A DNA stretch of 10,397 nt. Source: JAKAGZ01 sp035266865. Its GTDB lineage: Bacteria > Bacteroidota > Ignavibacteria > Ignavibacteriales > Ignavibacteriaceae. Positions 1 through 7,431 of the stretch are shown in pieces (within the stretch, counting starts at the first letter, position 1; every line of letters begins with the position of its first letter). The stretch spans positions 1 through 10,397 of the forward strand of contig DATFMR010000081.1 of NCBI GenBank assembly GCA_035266865.1, in the 5' to 3' direction. Below the pieces are notes generated by a model that had not been told where the DNA came from, did no database searches, and saw only the letters and a list, made by a program, of their open reading frames with translations. Made by a program: the position numbers and the translations under genes.

Positions 1-634
1 CAATTAATTTACCTCCCCTGTAATAAGCATCGGCTGTAATTAATACTTTACTCTTTGCATCAGCAATCCTTTCGCCACAGGCTTTACCGGAAAATCCGGA
101 AAATACCTGAGAATGGATCACACCCAACCTTGCACAAGCCAGCATTACAACTGCAATTTCAGGAATCATCGGCATATGAAGTGTAACAGTATCACCTGCT
201 TTAAGTCCGCAGAAATCTCTGAGCACAGCCGCAAATTCATTTACTTTTATATACAATTCCTGGTAGGTCATATGCTCAATCTCTTCGTCTTCAGGTTCCG
301 GAACGAAGTGAATTGCAGTTTTATTTTTATATTTTGCTAAATGCCTGTCAATACAATTATAAGAAGCATTTATTTTCCCGCCTGTAAACCATTTAAAAAA
401 TGGCGGGTTGCTTGAATCAAGAATTTTATCGTAAGGCTTAAACCAGTCAAGCATATCAGCATATTCTTTATAACAGTCAGGAAAATTATCCATACTGAAC
501 CGGTCAAATATTTTATCGTCTTTAACATTTGCCTGTTCAGCAAATTTATCAATCAAATTAAAATAATCTTCTTCTTTCCAATGCACCGCAATCTGGGACT
601 CGGTTACTTCTTCATTCTTCTTTTTATCATCCAT
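1..634 (-). CDS. acs: Acetyl-CoA synthetase (acetate--CoA ligase), N-terminal part
   Basis: Partial gene: it starts at ATG 634 and runs off the left edge after 211 codons of a family usually about 630-660 residues long. The family activates acetate with ATP and CoA, via acetyl-AMP, to give cytoplasmic acetyl-CoA. What is visible is the ACAS N-terminal domain, with the motif FKWFTGGKINASYN at residues 80-93 followed by CIDRHL, and the start of the AMP-binding domain: TYQELYIKVNEFAAVL (123-138), TLHMPMIPEIAVVMLACAR (151-169) and GVIHSQVFSGFSGKAC (171-186), all typical of acetyl-CoA synthetases. The ATP-binding P-loop and the C-terminal catalytic lysine lie outside the window. The start is supported by GGGAG eight bases upstream. 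The gene is divergent from an SLC13 anion transporter, which fits organic-acid use. A propionyl-CoA synthetase is a less likely alternative. Confidence 0.93.
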   Translation of the reverse strand, partial: MDDKKKNEEVTESQIAVHWKEEDYFNLIDKFAEQANVKDDKIFDRFSMDNFPDCYKEYADMLDWFKPYDKILDSSNPPFFKWFTGGKINASYNCIDRHLAKYKNKTAIHFVPEPEDEEIEHMTYQELYIKVNEFAAVLRDFCGLKAGDTVTLHMPMIPEIAVVMLACARLGVIHSQVFSGFSGKACGERIADAKSKVLITADAYYRGGKLI

Positions 635-871
635 TTAATCTGCTCCCTGTTTATTTAAAAATTTTTGCAATTTACTATAGTGCTATTAGATAAAATTCTT
701 TACTGAACGAAAAATAATTTAATTTTGAGAAGTGCTAAAACTCACGTTATCCGGTTTTGACCTCAACTAAAAATATAAAATAATACTAAAAATAAAAGGA
801 GAATTCTTCTTTTTATTCACTTTATAATGATTTTAATTATAAATATTGTAATTTTCAATTAGTAAAGTGGG
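635..871. promoter_or_regulatory. Divergent intergenic region between acs and the SLC13 transporter
   Basis: This 237-base, very AT-rich spacer must hold the promoters of both divergent genes. On the plus strand, TAATTTTG at 720-727 fits the Bacteroidota -7 consensus TAnnTTTG but has no clear -33 partner. TTGACC at 757-762 resembles a -35 box, followed by only poor -10 candidates near 779-786. AAAAGGAG at 793-801 is the best Shine-Dalgarno match here but has no ATG, GTG or TTG at a usable distance. On the minus strand no promoter stands out; GGGAG lies just before the acs ATG. No riboswitch or convincing operator was recognised. Individual promoter calls are weak. Confidence 0.35.
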
Positions 872-2473
872 GTGTTTTTATTTGTGCAAGAGGATAAGTA
901 CACATCAAACCTGGAAAATTTTGAAAAATACCGCCGTATTGGGGGATTCATTGCAGGACCGGTAATTTTTTTCACTATTATTCTTATTTCAACTCCCCAG
1001 GGATTAATTCAAAATGCTAAAGATTTGCTCCCGCCGGATTCTTCTAAGGAACAAATATTAAATTTAGCTTTCGGAGCCAAAATTACACTGGCTTTGCTAT
1101 GTTTAATGGTTATTTGGTGGGTAAGTGAAGCTGTGCCAATTCCTGTTACCGCCTTATTGCCGGGAATTGTTTTACCTCTATTTCACGTAACAGGATATTA
1201 TCAGGATAAAATTTTCCAATTCACCGGGAAAAACATACTGGTAAATTATGCTAATCCAATTATTTTTCTTTTCTTAAGCGGATTCCTTCTTGCTGCGGCA
1301 ATGCAAAAATGGAAACTCGATAAAAGATTGACACTTTTCATTCTAACACGTGGAAATATTGCAAACAATTCAAAGTTGGTTTTGCTTGGAATGATTTTCA
1401 TTTCTGCTTTTCTTTCAATGTGGATATCCAATACAGCCACTACCGCTATGCTGCTCCCTCTCGGTGCAGGAATCATTGTTCAAAGCGGAGGAAAAATTGG
1501 AGAATCAAATTTTGGAAAGTCCTTAATGCTGGGAATAGCCTGGGGCGCCTCTATAGGTGGAGTTGGAACCATTATAGGAACACCACCAAACGGAATATGT
1601 GTTTCAATTCTCAGTACTTCAGGAATCAGAGATATTAATTTTGTTGACTGGATGAAAATAGGAATTCCATTTGTAATACTTTTTATTCCTGTTTTATGGA
1701 TTGTTCTTTTAAAAGTGTTCCCACCTGAAATAAAAAATATTACAGGAGGAAAAGTACTCCTGGTAAACGAAAGAAAAGAACTTGGGCACTGGTCTCGTGC
1801 GGAAAAATTGACTATTACAGCCTTTGTTACAGTAGTACTATTGTGGGTTTCAAATCCTTTTTGGGAATTTATTTTTTCAAAATCATTATTTGAAAATTTA
1901 TCCTGGTTTGATGTAAACATAATAGCTTTATTCGGTGCATTCATGCTTTTTCTCTTGCCAGTAAACTGGATAGAACAAAAATTTGTTCTGGATTGGTCAG
2001 ATGCAAAATTTGTAGATTGGGGAACTCTACTCCTATTCGGCGGAGGCATTGCATTATCGGATGGTATGTTTAAAACAGGTTTGGCAAGCTGGATTGCGAC
2101 TTCTATAGTGGCACTCCTCGGTTCCCCTTCAACAATTGTGCTTATGTTCGCACTTATTTTAATGCTGGATCTATTAACAGAAGTAACATCAAACACGGCA
2201 GTAGTTTCGATGATGATACCGATAATAATTTCAATAGCCGCAGGTACGGGAGATGATCCCGTGACATTATGTGTAGCTGCTACAGTTGCCGCCTCTATGG
2301 CATTTATGCTGCCGGTGGCTACCCCACCAAATGCCCTGGTTTATGGAACAGGTTATATTAAAATCAAAGATATGATTAAAGGAGGCTTTATACTTGATAT
2401 TATTGGATGGTTTTTTACAGCAGCAATAATTTATTTCATAGCACACAAATTATTGGGCATTTTGAATTTCTAA
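872..2473 (+). CDS. SLC13/DASS family sodium-coupled dicarboxylate (or related anion) transporter
   Basis: A 533-residue polytopic inner-membrane protein of the divalent anion:Na+ symporter family, importing di- or tricarboxylates (succinate, malate, fumarate, citrate) or sometimes sulfate. Both halves carry the family's paired signatures: S186-N187-T188 in ISNTATTA with GTPPN at 236-240, and S440-N441-T442 in TSNTAVV with ATPPNA at 483-488. In VcINDY-type carriers these SNT motifs form the Na+ and carboxylate sites, so the carrier should be functional. WWVSEAVPIPVTALLP near residues 82-97 is also typical. Substrate cannot be read from sequence. There is no ATG near the start: an in-frame TAA at 863-865 limits the start to GTG 872 or GTG 884, and neither has a strong ribosome site. 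It is divergent from acs, so joint control of organic-acid use is possible. It converges on the PAP2 gene with a 36-base gap and no clear terminator. Confidence 0.92.
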   Translation: MFLFVQEDKYTSNLENFEKYRRIGGFIAGPVIFFTIILISTPQGLIQNAKDLLPPDSSKEQILNLAFGAKITLALLCLMVIWWVSEAVPIPVTALLPGIVLPLFHVTGYYQDKIFQFTGKNILVNYANPIIFLFLSGFLLAAAMQKWKLDKRLTLFILTRGNIANNSKLVLLGMIFISAFLSMWISNTATTAMLLPLGAGIIVQSGGKIGESNFGKSLMLGIAWGASIGGVGTIIGTPPNGICVSILSTSGIRDINFVDWMKIGIPFVILFIPVLWIVLLKVFPPEIKNITGGKVLLVNERKELGHWSRAEKLTITAFVTVVLLWVSNPFWEFIFSKSLFENLSWFDVNIIALFGAFMLFLLPVNWIEQKFVLDWSDAKFVDWGTLLLFGGGIALSDGMFKTGLASWIATSIVALLGSPSTIVLMFALILMLDLLTEVTSNTAVVSMMIPIIISIAAGTGDDPVTLCVAATVAASMAFMLPVATPPNALVYGTGYIKIKDMIKGGFILDIIGWFFTAAIIYFIAHKLLGILNF

Positions 2474-2509
2474 AATTAATCCTTTTCAGTTTCTCCCTGA
2501 ATAAATATT

Positions 2510-3451
2510 TTAAAAATGAATAGAAAAGTTAAAACTCAAAGGAGGAGACTGCACAACTACAGGCTTTCCAGCCTGGTCAAGTTTATTCCTGTAATATTTT
2601 CCAACGGTTGATCCGATTGCATAAGACATAAATGCTGCAGCAACCGCATCTGAAAACCAGTGCATTCTTCCCTGGTGAACCGATGTAACACCGTAGATCA
2701 TATAAGCAACAAGACTGTAACCTGCAATTTTGAGCCAGGTTTTATCCGGGTAATAATTTGTTAACGAAGATACAACTGCCATTGTCGAAGATGTGTGTCC
2801 AGAAGGCCAACCCCAGAATACCCCACCTCTTAAAATTCCAAATCGAAATGTTTTGCTCAATCCTTCAGGATCATAACTGCCTGCATAATCCGGGTGTGGT
2901 CTGCCGGTTATTGCTTTTAATAATGAATTATAGGCGAGCGCAATTAAACTGGATTGCAAAACTGCGAATGAAGCACCCAATACTTCATCATCGGATTTTA
3001 TTTTGCCATACGCAAATAAAGATCCTCCTACAACGAAAGGTAAATAAAATCCAATCCTTGTGATGGGTGATGCAACTTTTCCATATTCTTCGTGTTCATA
3101 AAAAAACTTATTTACCTTATAATCTGTATTAGTTGTTACAATTAAAACTGTCGATGCAATTCCGGCAAGATGAAGGTAGACGTTATCTCCTTTAAAACTA
3201 TTTAAAATGTTATTACCCACGTTTCCGAATAGCATTAAATCAGGAGAAGATGTGTTTGTTGACAATGCATTTGTAGCAACATTCAGCTTACTATTAATAT
3301 CATTTGATATAAAAGACGAGTTTTTTAAAATGCCGGGTATGTACTTGTTGTTATCACTTGTGAACGATTTAAAATCTGTTCTGAATTGCGCATTAGCTGC
3401 AAAGGAAAAGATTATCATCAGAAAAGTAATTGTATTGATTTTCAAATACAT
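2510..3451 (-). CDS. Exported PAP2-superfamily phosphatase-like membrane protein with variant catalytic motifs
   Basis: A 313-residue protein with a signal peptide (residues 1-21, hydrophobic core then FAANA-Q) followed by several hydrophobic segments, about 93-107, 132-148, 156-175, 242-256 and 268-283. The PAP2 (type 2 phosphatidic acid phosphatase) core is recognisable. Motif 1 is K179 with GRPHPD at 183-188, motif 2 is PSGHTSS at 216-222, and motif 3 is S257-V-HQGRM-H264-WFS-D268. The family hydrolyses phosphate from lipid phosphates such as phosphatidic acid, phosphatidylglycerol phosphate or undecaprenyl pyrophosphate on the periplasmic face. Compared with the classical KX6RP and SRX5HX3D motifs, the motif 1 Arg is His186 and the motif 3 Arg is Val258, while the catalytic His219, His264 and Asp268 are present. 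Activity and substrate are therefore uncertain. No Shine-Dalgarno site is seen before ATG 3451. It appears to be a single-gene unit. Confidence 0.85.
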   Translation of the reverse strand: MYLKINTITFLMIIFSFAANAQFRTDFKSFTSDNNKYIPGILKNSSFISNDINSKLNVATNALSTNTSSPDLMLFGNVGNNILNSFKGDNVYLHLAGIASTVLIVTTNTDYKVNKFFYEHEEYGKVASPITRIGFYLPFVVGGSLFAYGKIKSDDEVLGASFAVLQSSLIALAYNSLLKAITGRPHPDYAGSYDPEGLSKTFRFGILRGGVFWGWPSGHTSSTMAVVSSLTNYYPDKTWLKIAGYSLVAYMIYGVTSVHQGRMHWFSDAVAAAFMSYAIGSTVGKYYRNKLDQAGKPVVVQSPPLSFNFSIHF

Positions 3452-3516
3452 AGAAATAATTTTCTATTGTTATTATAAAAATACAAAATATTACTCTTAT
3501 TTTGACTTTACAATTC

Positions 3517-3547
3517 TTTCTAATAAATCAAAACTTCTGTAAATTTG
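3517..3547 (+). promoter_or_regulatory. Possible promoter of the tRNA-Arg gene (Bacteroidota-type -33/-7)
   Basis: TAAATTTG at 3540-3547 fits the Bacteroidota -7 consensus TAnnTTTG exactly. TTTC at 3517-3520 lies 19 bases upstream and is one mismatch from the -33 element TTTG. Transcription would start a few bases after 3547, about a dozen bases before the mature tRNA 5' end. Whether this lineage's main sigma factor uses that consensus is inferred. Confidence 0.35.
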
Positions 3548-3563
3548 AGATCTAAAATTATCC

Positions 3564-3637
<74 letters not shown>

Positions 3638-3638
3638 C

Positions 3639-3668
3639 AAAAAAATCCCGGGATGGGCTCCCGGGATT
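3639..3668 (-). terminator. Strong intrinsic terminator of the DUF5916 gene
   Basis: A perfect 10-bp inverted repeat, AATCCCGGGA at 3644-3653 and TCCCGGGATT at 3659-3668, encloses a five-base loop. Read on the minus strand, the GC-rich stem is followed by a run of seven T (3645-3639), the classical Rho-independent layout, about 50 bases after the DUF5916 stop codon. On the plus strand the hairpin follows the tRNA but has no U-tract, so termination of the tRNA transcript there is less certain. It also shields the tRNA gene from antisense readthrough. Confidence 0.9.
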
Positions 3669-3717
3669 CCACTATTTAACCAACCACTCTCCGTTTTTTG
3701 TGCTCATGGAGATATAA

Positions 3718-6363
3718 TTACATATTAAGCCAATATGTAAACTTTAATAAAAAGATATTGTCAGGATGTATATCGAACAAATTTGATAATGATTTTCCAA
3801 ATTGGAAATCTGGATTATTTGTAAAATCGCTTCTTGTTTGTGTCCAAACAAAATAAATTACTGAGCCCGGATTATATTCCCATCTTAGTACTGCATTTCC
3901 TCTTAATGATGTAAAATTAAAATCCTGGTTACCGATATCTATCGGCTGTGCCGGACCTGAACCATCAGGATCAGCAGTATAATTTGCTTTATCAAATGTT
4001 GAATTTCCCATTCCGTAAACATTAAAGTCGTAAGTTCTGCCTTTCGCCAGTTCTTTATAATTGCTATAAGAGCCTGTTGAAATCAAAGGCTGTATAAACA
4101 TTTGTAAACTTAGCTTCGGGGTGAACGTCCAGTTTACCCTGATACCTGCTGAAAAAGTTTTTTGATCAAGTTCACCGAAAACATATCTTTTTCCATATGT
4201 GTTTGTTGCATACGGATCATCGAAGGTACCAACATATTGAGATCTGTCATAATTTCTTGAATAGCTGGGCTCAAGACTTATATATAAACTCGGCACAGGC
4301 CTGTAGGAAATACCCGGGTTGAAATCCCAGTTGTATGAATTATCTGACTGCCAGTAGCCGGAATAATTAACAGCAAATTGTAAATTTTTTCTTGAATCTG
4401 TATTTGCTCCAAAATAAGCCTGGTAACCTCTTGGATTAATTATTACAGGACCGCCTCTTGTAGCTCTATCGTTTATTGTATGAGGATTGTACGCACCGTT
4501 CCAGTAAATTTCATAATAATTCAGAAACTGCAAATTGCCTCTTGTAAATAATCCTTCCCATGTTATATCGCCATCATAATTATATGATCTGAAACCGGCA
4601 AGATGCATTGATGCACTTCTGTACCAGCTTGTTGGTTCTCTCCAGTTGTAACCGGTTACAATGTGCATATTAATTAGATTCGTTCTCCACATAAAACCGA
4701 GATCATTTACATCGAACCCGGGACTAATTACGCCAAGAGCCGCGTTTAAATATGAATCACCGCGTTGTTTGTTTATGGTTATTCTTCCTGCATATCCACT
4801 TAACGAAGTTGCTGAACTATCAATTGATAAAAATTTAGAATCGGGTCTTTGTAAATAATGCCTTGGATTTTGCTGCACATCAAGCATTCTTTGCTGTGTT
4901 CCTTTAAGGTAGCTGAATCCGCCCCAGCCGGTAACAACCCAGGTTTTATCTTCGTCAAGGAATGTCCATCCGTCAATTCCACCAGTGTAAGCGCTTCCAT
5001 TAATTTCATTTTTTAAGCGATCATCTTTAAAAAACCTGTGCGTAACTGTTGAAATAAAACCGAGTCCCTGTCTTCCGGAATTAAATTCATTTTGACCTCT
5101 AAAAACTCCATAATAAGAAAGCGGTTCAACTTCTATATCAGATGTTTTACCATTAAAATTTATTTGTGCAAATTCTCTTTGAGTTATTGATTGAATTGCA
5201 CCAATGTTAAAATTATTCCCGATTTTTCCCGTAATTTTAGCAGCACCAAGAATATGAGTTCCTGATGGATAATCTGAATAATCGGCATTTGGCAAACTTC
5301 CTTCCGGGTTTCTTCCAATTCTTCTACTGTAAAAGAATTCAGGTCCGCCCCAGTTGAATCCCCAGTTATTATTTGAGCCGCCATACCCAAAGCCAAATAT
5401 ATTTGAACCTTCAACAAAGAATGGTCTTTTTTCTGAAAAGTAAGTTTCGCCGTCACTTAAATTTATAACTGCAGGATCTATTTCCACCTGTCCAAAATCA
5501 GGGTTTATAGCTGCATTCAAAGTGAAGTTACTTCCAAGATTATATTTTATATCTGCTCCAATCCCTGCTGAATATTTTGAGCCATCATTAAATGGATCGC
5601 CTGGATCGTGGCTGGTGTATGCAGCTTTTGAAGTTACATAAGGAAGTATCTCAAGTTTATTTGAAGGTTTGATTCCCTTTATTCCTGTTAAATCAAAAAA
5701 GCGGGAAACGAAACCACTCTCTTTTTTAGGTATATAAACCAGGTAGTCCCTTTCGTGTTTGCGGGCAATTTCTCTTTTAAAATCCACCCCCCATGTCTGT
5801 ACATCAGATGATTTAAATTTAAGTTGAGAAAATGGAATTCGCATTTCAACCGTCCAGCCTTCTTCATCGATATTCGCTTTTCCTTCCCAAACTCCGTCCC
5901 ATGAATCGTCATCCCAATCATCATTATAAAGCACACCGTCTTTAATTGTGCCGGCTGCTGTTAGTCCAAAATAATATCCCGTTCTTTTATCGTTATACGG
6001 ATCAAAAAATACTGTAAACTGGTCAGAATTGGAGTCGTTGTCTCTTCGTACCAGGTTTGCTTGTATTGAATCGGGGTAAGAATCATACATACGCGCAGCT
6101 ATATATATATTTTCATTATCGTAAGCGACATAAACTACTGTTTTCTCAGAGGGCTCAGATCCTTCAATCGGATCAAGCTGGGTGAAATCAGTAATTCCCC
6201 GGGTATTACTCCAGGTATTTTCATTAAGCAGACCATCAATATTTAATGAGCCGGTGACCCTGACGGCTTTAAGTTCAACTTTTTCTTTCTTTTTTACTTC
6301 CCCCGGTTGATTGGCAATTATCTGCCCAACTAAAAGCAACACGATCAGTGATAATTTTTTCAT
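3718..6363 (-). CDS. DUF5916 outer-membrane protein with N-terminal CBM9-like domain
   Basis: An 881-residue exported protein with a signal peptide at about residues 1-18 (MKKLSLIVLLLVGQIIA). Residues about 35-215 resemble a CBM9-like carbohydrate-binding beta-sandwich: V-x-G-S-L-N-I-DGLLNENTW at 36-51, then VYVAYDNENIYIAARMYD (77-94), DQFTVFFDPYND (114-125) and GWTVEMRIPFSQLKF (169-183). The rest matches DUF5916 proteins, with the hallmark NPDFGQVEIDPAVINLS at 287-303 and EKRPFFVEGSNIF at 311-323. It then runs as long aromatic-rich alternating stretches that look like an outer-membrane beta-barrel. Length is within the family's usual range. Such proteins are common in Bacteroidota and relatives; their biochemical role is not established, though carbohydrate or polymer binding at the cell surface is often assumed. 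It is a single-gene unit ending in a strong terminator, with no SusC/SusD partner beside it. Its ATG has only a weak GGGA upstream. Confidence 0.87.
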   Translation of the reverse strand: MKKLSLIVLLLVGQIIANQPGEVKKKEKVELKAVRVTGSLNIDGLLNENTWSNTRGITDFTQLDPIEGSEPSEKTVVYVAYDNENIYIAARMYDSYPDSIQANLVRRDNDSNSDQFTVFFDPYNDKRTGYYFGLTAAGTIKDGVLYNDDWDDDSWDGVWEGKANIDEEGWTVEMRIPFSQLKFKSSDVQTWGVDFKREIARKHERDYLVYIPKKESGFVSRFFDLTGIKGIKPSNKLEILPYVTSKAAYTSHDPGDPFNDGSKYSAGIGADIKYNLGSNFTLNAAINPDFGQVEIDPAVINLSDGETYFSEKRPFFVEGSNIFGFGYGGSNNNWGFNWGGPEFFYSRRIGRNPEGSLPNADYSDYPSGTHILGAAKITGKIGNNFNIGAIQSITQREFAQINFNGKTSDIEVEPLSYYGVFRGQNEFNSGRQGLGFISTVTHRFFKDDRLKNEINGSAYTGGIDGWTFLDEDKTWVVTGWGGFSYLKGTQQRMLDVQQNPRHYLQRPDSKFLSIDSSATSLSGYAGRITINKQRGDSYLNAALGVISPGFDVNDLGFMWRTNLINMHIVTGYNWREPTSWYRSASMHLAGFRSYNYDGDITWEGLFTRGNLQFLNYYEIYWNGAYNPHTINDRATRGGPVIINPRGYQAYFGANTDSRKNLQFAVNYSGYWQSDNSYNWDFNPGISYRPVPSLYISLEPSYSRNYDRSQYVGTFDDPYATNTYGKRYVFGELDQKTFSAGIRVNWTFTPKLSLQMFIQPLISTGSYSNYKELAKGRTYDFNVYGMGNSTFDKANYTADPDGSGPAQPIDIGNQDFNFTSLRGNAVLRWEYNPGSVIYFVWTQTRSDFTNNPDFQFGKSLSNLFDIHPDNIFLLKFTYWLNM

Positions 6364-6648
6364 TATAATTCCCGGTATAAAATTAATAACTACTTTTTTA
6401 GTCAGTTATTATTTCTGAATATTTTCGTTTCAAAAATAATAACCACTATACTTTCAAAAGACTTATTTTTGTTAAGTGGTTCAGTTAAATGATAAACGTG
6501 AATGTGAAGACTTGGGCATATTTATCATCTACTTGTTTATTTAGACTTACGTTGGATAAAAAAGTTTGGTGGAAAATTACATTAGTTGATGAGCGGTTAT
6601 TATTTGTGATGAGCAGAAAAAAACTTAAATAATATTAAATCTTAAAAT
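6364..6648. repeat. Intergenic spacer with short direct and inverted repeats
   Basis: This 285-base AT-rich spacer holds no credible gene. TGATGAGC occurs twice in direct orientation, at 6587-6594 and 6607-6614, exactly 20 bases apart. A 16-base element occurs as an inverted pair: the minus-strand reading of 6431-6446 (GTGGTTATTATTTTTG) matches 6593-6608 (GCGGTTATTATTTGTG) at 14 of 16 positions. A third copy of its core GTTATTATTT lies at 6405-6414. These could be regulatory sites, remnants of a small element, or chance in AT-rich DNA. No clear hairpin terminator follows the HAD gene. Confidence 0.4.
6431..6459 (-). promoter_or_regulatory. Possible promoter of the DUF5916 gene
   Basis: On the minus strand TATTTTTG (6438 down to 6431) fits the Bacteroidota -7 consensus TAnnTTTG. 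TTTTG (6459 down to 6455) lies 16 bases upstream as a possible -33 element, slightly closer than usual. The transcript would have a leader of about 60 bases before ATG 6363. The -7 element lies inside one arm of the inverted repeat in this spacer, so the repeat could be regulatory. Confidence 0.3.
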
Positions 6649-7431
6649 TCAATCCCCGTTTTTTATAATATCAAATACGGAATCAAGTAAAAAAGTCGGT
6701 TTAATATTCCGGTTTCCATTTGGAAAGTTTTTTACACCGGTAGCAACAAGTGCTGTGTCAATTCCAAATTTATTTCCCATCGCAATATCAGTTTCAAGCC
6801 TGTCCCCTATTAATAAAACTTTTGAAATATCAACAGCCATCCTTTTTGTAATTTCGTTGAACATAAAATCTGAGGGTTTTCCAAAATGGTTTTCAAGTTT
6901 CCTGTGAGTTCTCTTTTCAAGTGCGGAAATTGTTGCGCCGGCATCCATTACTTCCCCGTTATCAACTGGACATGTATCGTCAATATTTGCCGCAAAAAAC
7001 CTTGCGCCTTTTTCAAGAGCACGTGCAGCAATTTCAAGTTTTTGATAATTTAGTGTTCTGTCCAGCGTTACAAGTAATACATCAATTTCATCGGAAATTT
7101 CTGAATATCTTAATCCTGACTCTGAAATTTCCTTAATAAAAATTTCTTCACCAATGGCATAAAATGTTGATCCGGGGAAGTTTTCAGCAAGATGTTTTTT
7201 AAGCACAATTGTTGAATTTAGAATTTCATCAATTTCAATATTTAATCCTTTACCACTCAAAAAATTATAATAATCTCTGGTACTTCCGGTAGTCTTATTT
7301 GAAATAAATATTATTTTTTTTCCGATCCGCTTTAATTCATTTATAGTTATTTCTGCATTTTTGATTAAACTTTCTCCCCGGTAAATTGTACCGTCAAGAT
7401 CGAAAATAAAAGCATCATATTTATTTATCAT
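6649..7431 (-). CDS. HAD-IIA family (NagD-like) sugar-phosphate phosphatase
   Basis: A 260-residue cytoplasmic HAD-superfamily hydrolase of the IIA/NagD type, which dephosphorylates sugar or nucleoside monophosphates through an aspartyl-phosphate intermediate. All four motifs are intact: motif I D11-L-D13-GT (nucleophile and general acid), motif II S44-N45 in ISNKTTGS, motif III K185 in FGKPS, and motif IV GDRLETD at 209-215 with D210 and D215 for Mg2+. The C2-type cap lies between motifs II and III and determines substrate, which cannot be inferred. Length is normal for the subfamily. The start codon overlaps the stop of the upstream SDR gene by four bases (ATGA), so the two are translationally coupled. 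It is the last gene of a kinase-reductase-phosphatase operon. Either it removes phosphate from a pathway intermediate or it repairs overflow phosphosugars; both are inference. Confidence 0.92.
   Translation of the reverse strand: MINKYDAFIFDLDGTIYRGESLIKNAEITINELKRIGKKIIFISNKTTGSTRDYYNFLSGKGLNIEIDEILNSTIVLKKHLAENFPGSTFYAIGEEIFIKEISESGLRYSEISDEIDVLLVTLDRTLNYQKLEIAARALEKGARFFAANIDDTCPVDNGEVMDAGATISALEKRTHRKLENHFGKPSDFMFNEITKRMAVDISKVLLIGDRLETDIAMGNKFGIDTALVATGVKNFPNGNRNIKPTFLLDSVFDIIKNGD

Noticed and set aside
827..862. Eleven-codon reading frame starting ATG 827 before the transporter
   Set aside because: It is 26 bases from the AAAAGGAG site, consists only of codons expected in AT-rich DNA, and ends ten bases before the transporter start without any feature suggesting a leader peptide.
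1480..2196. A 238-codon open frame antisense to the SLC13 transporter
   Set aside because: It lies wholly opposite a gene with clear family motifs, has no recognisable domain or ribosome site, and is Pro/Ser/Ile-rich as expected for an antisense shadow of a membrane protein.
2474..2509. Possible bidirectional terminator between the convergent transporter and PAP2 genes
   Set aside because: Only a 5-bp stem (TTCAG/CTGAA) with a seven-base loop and no clean T-run is present, too weak to call.
6099..6112. Short TA repeat inside the DUF5916 gene
   Set aside because: It encodes part of the normal IYIAAR strand of the CBM9-like domain and is too short to be a meaningful microsatellite.
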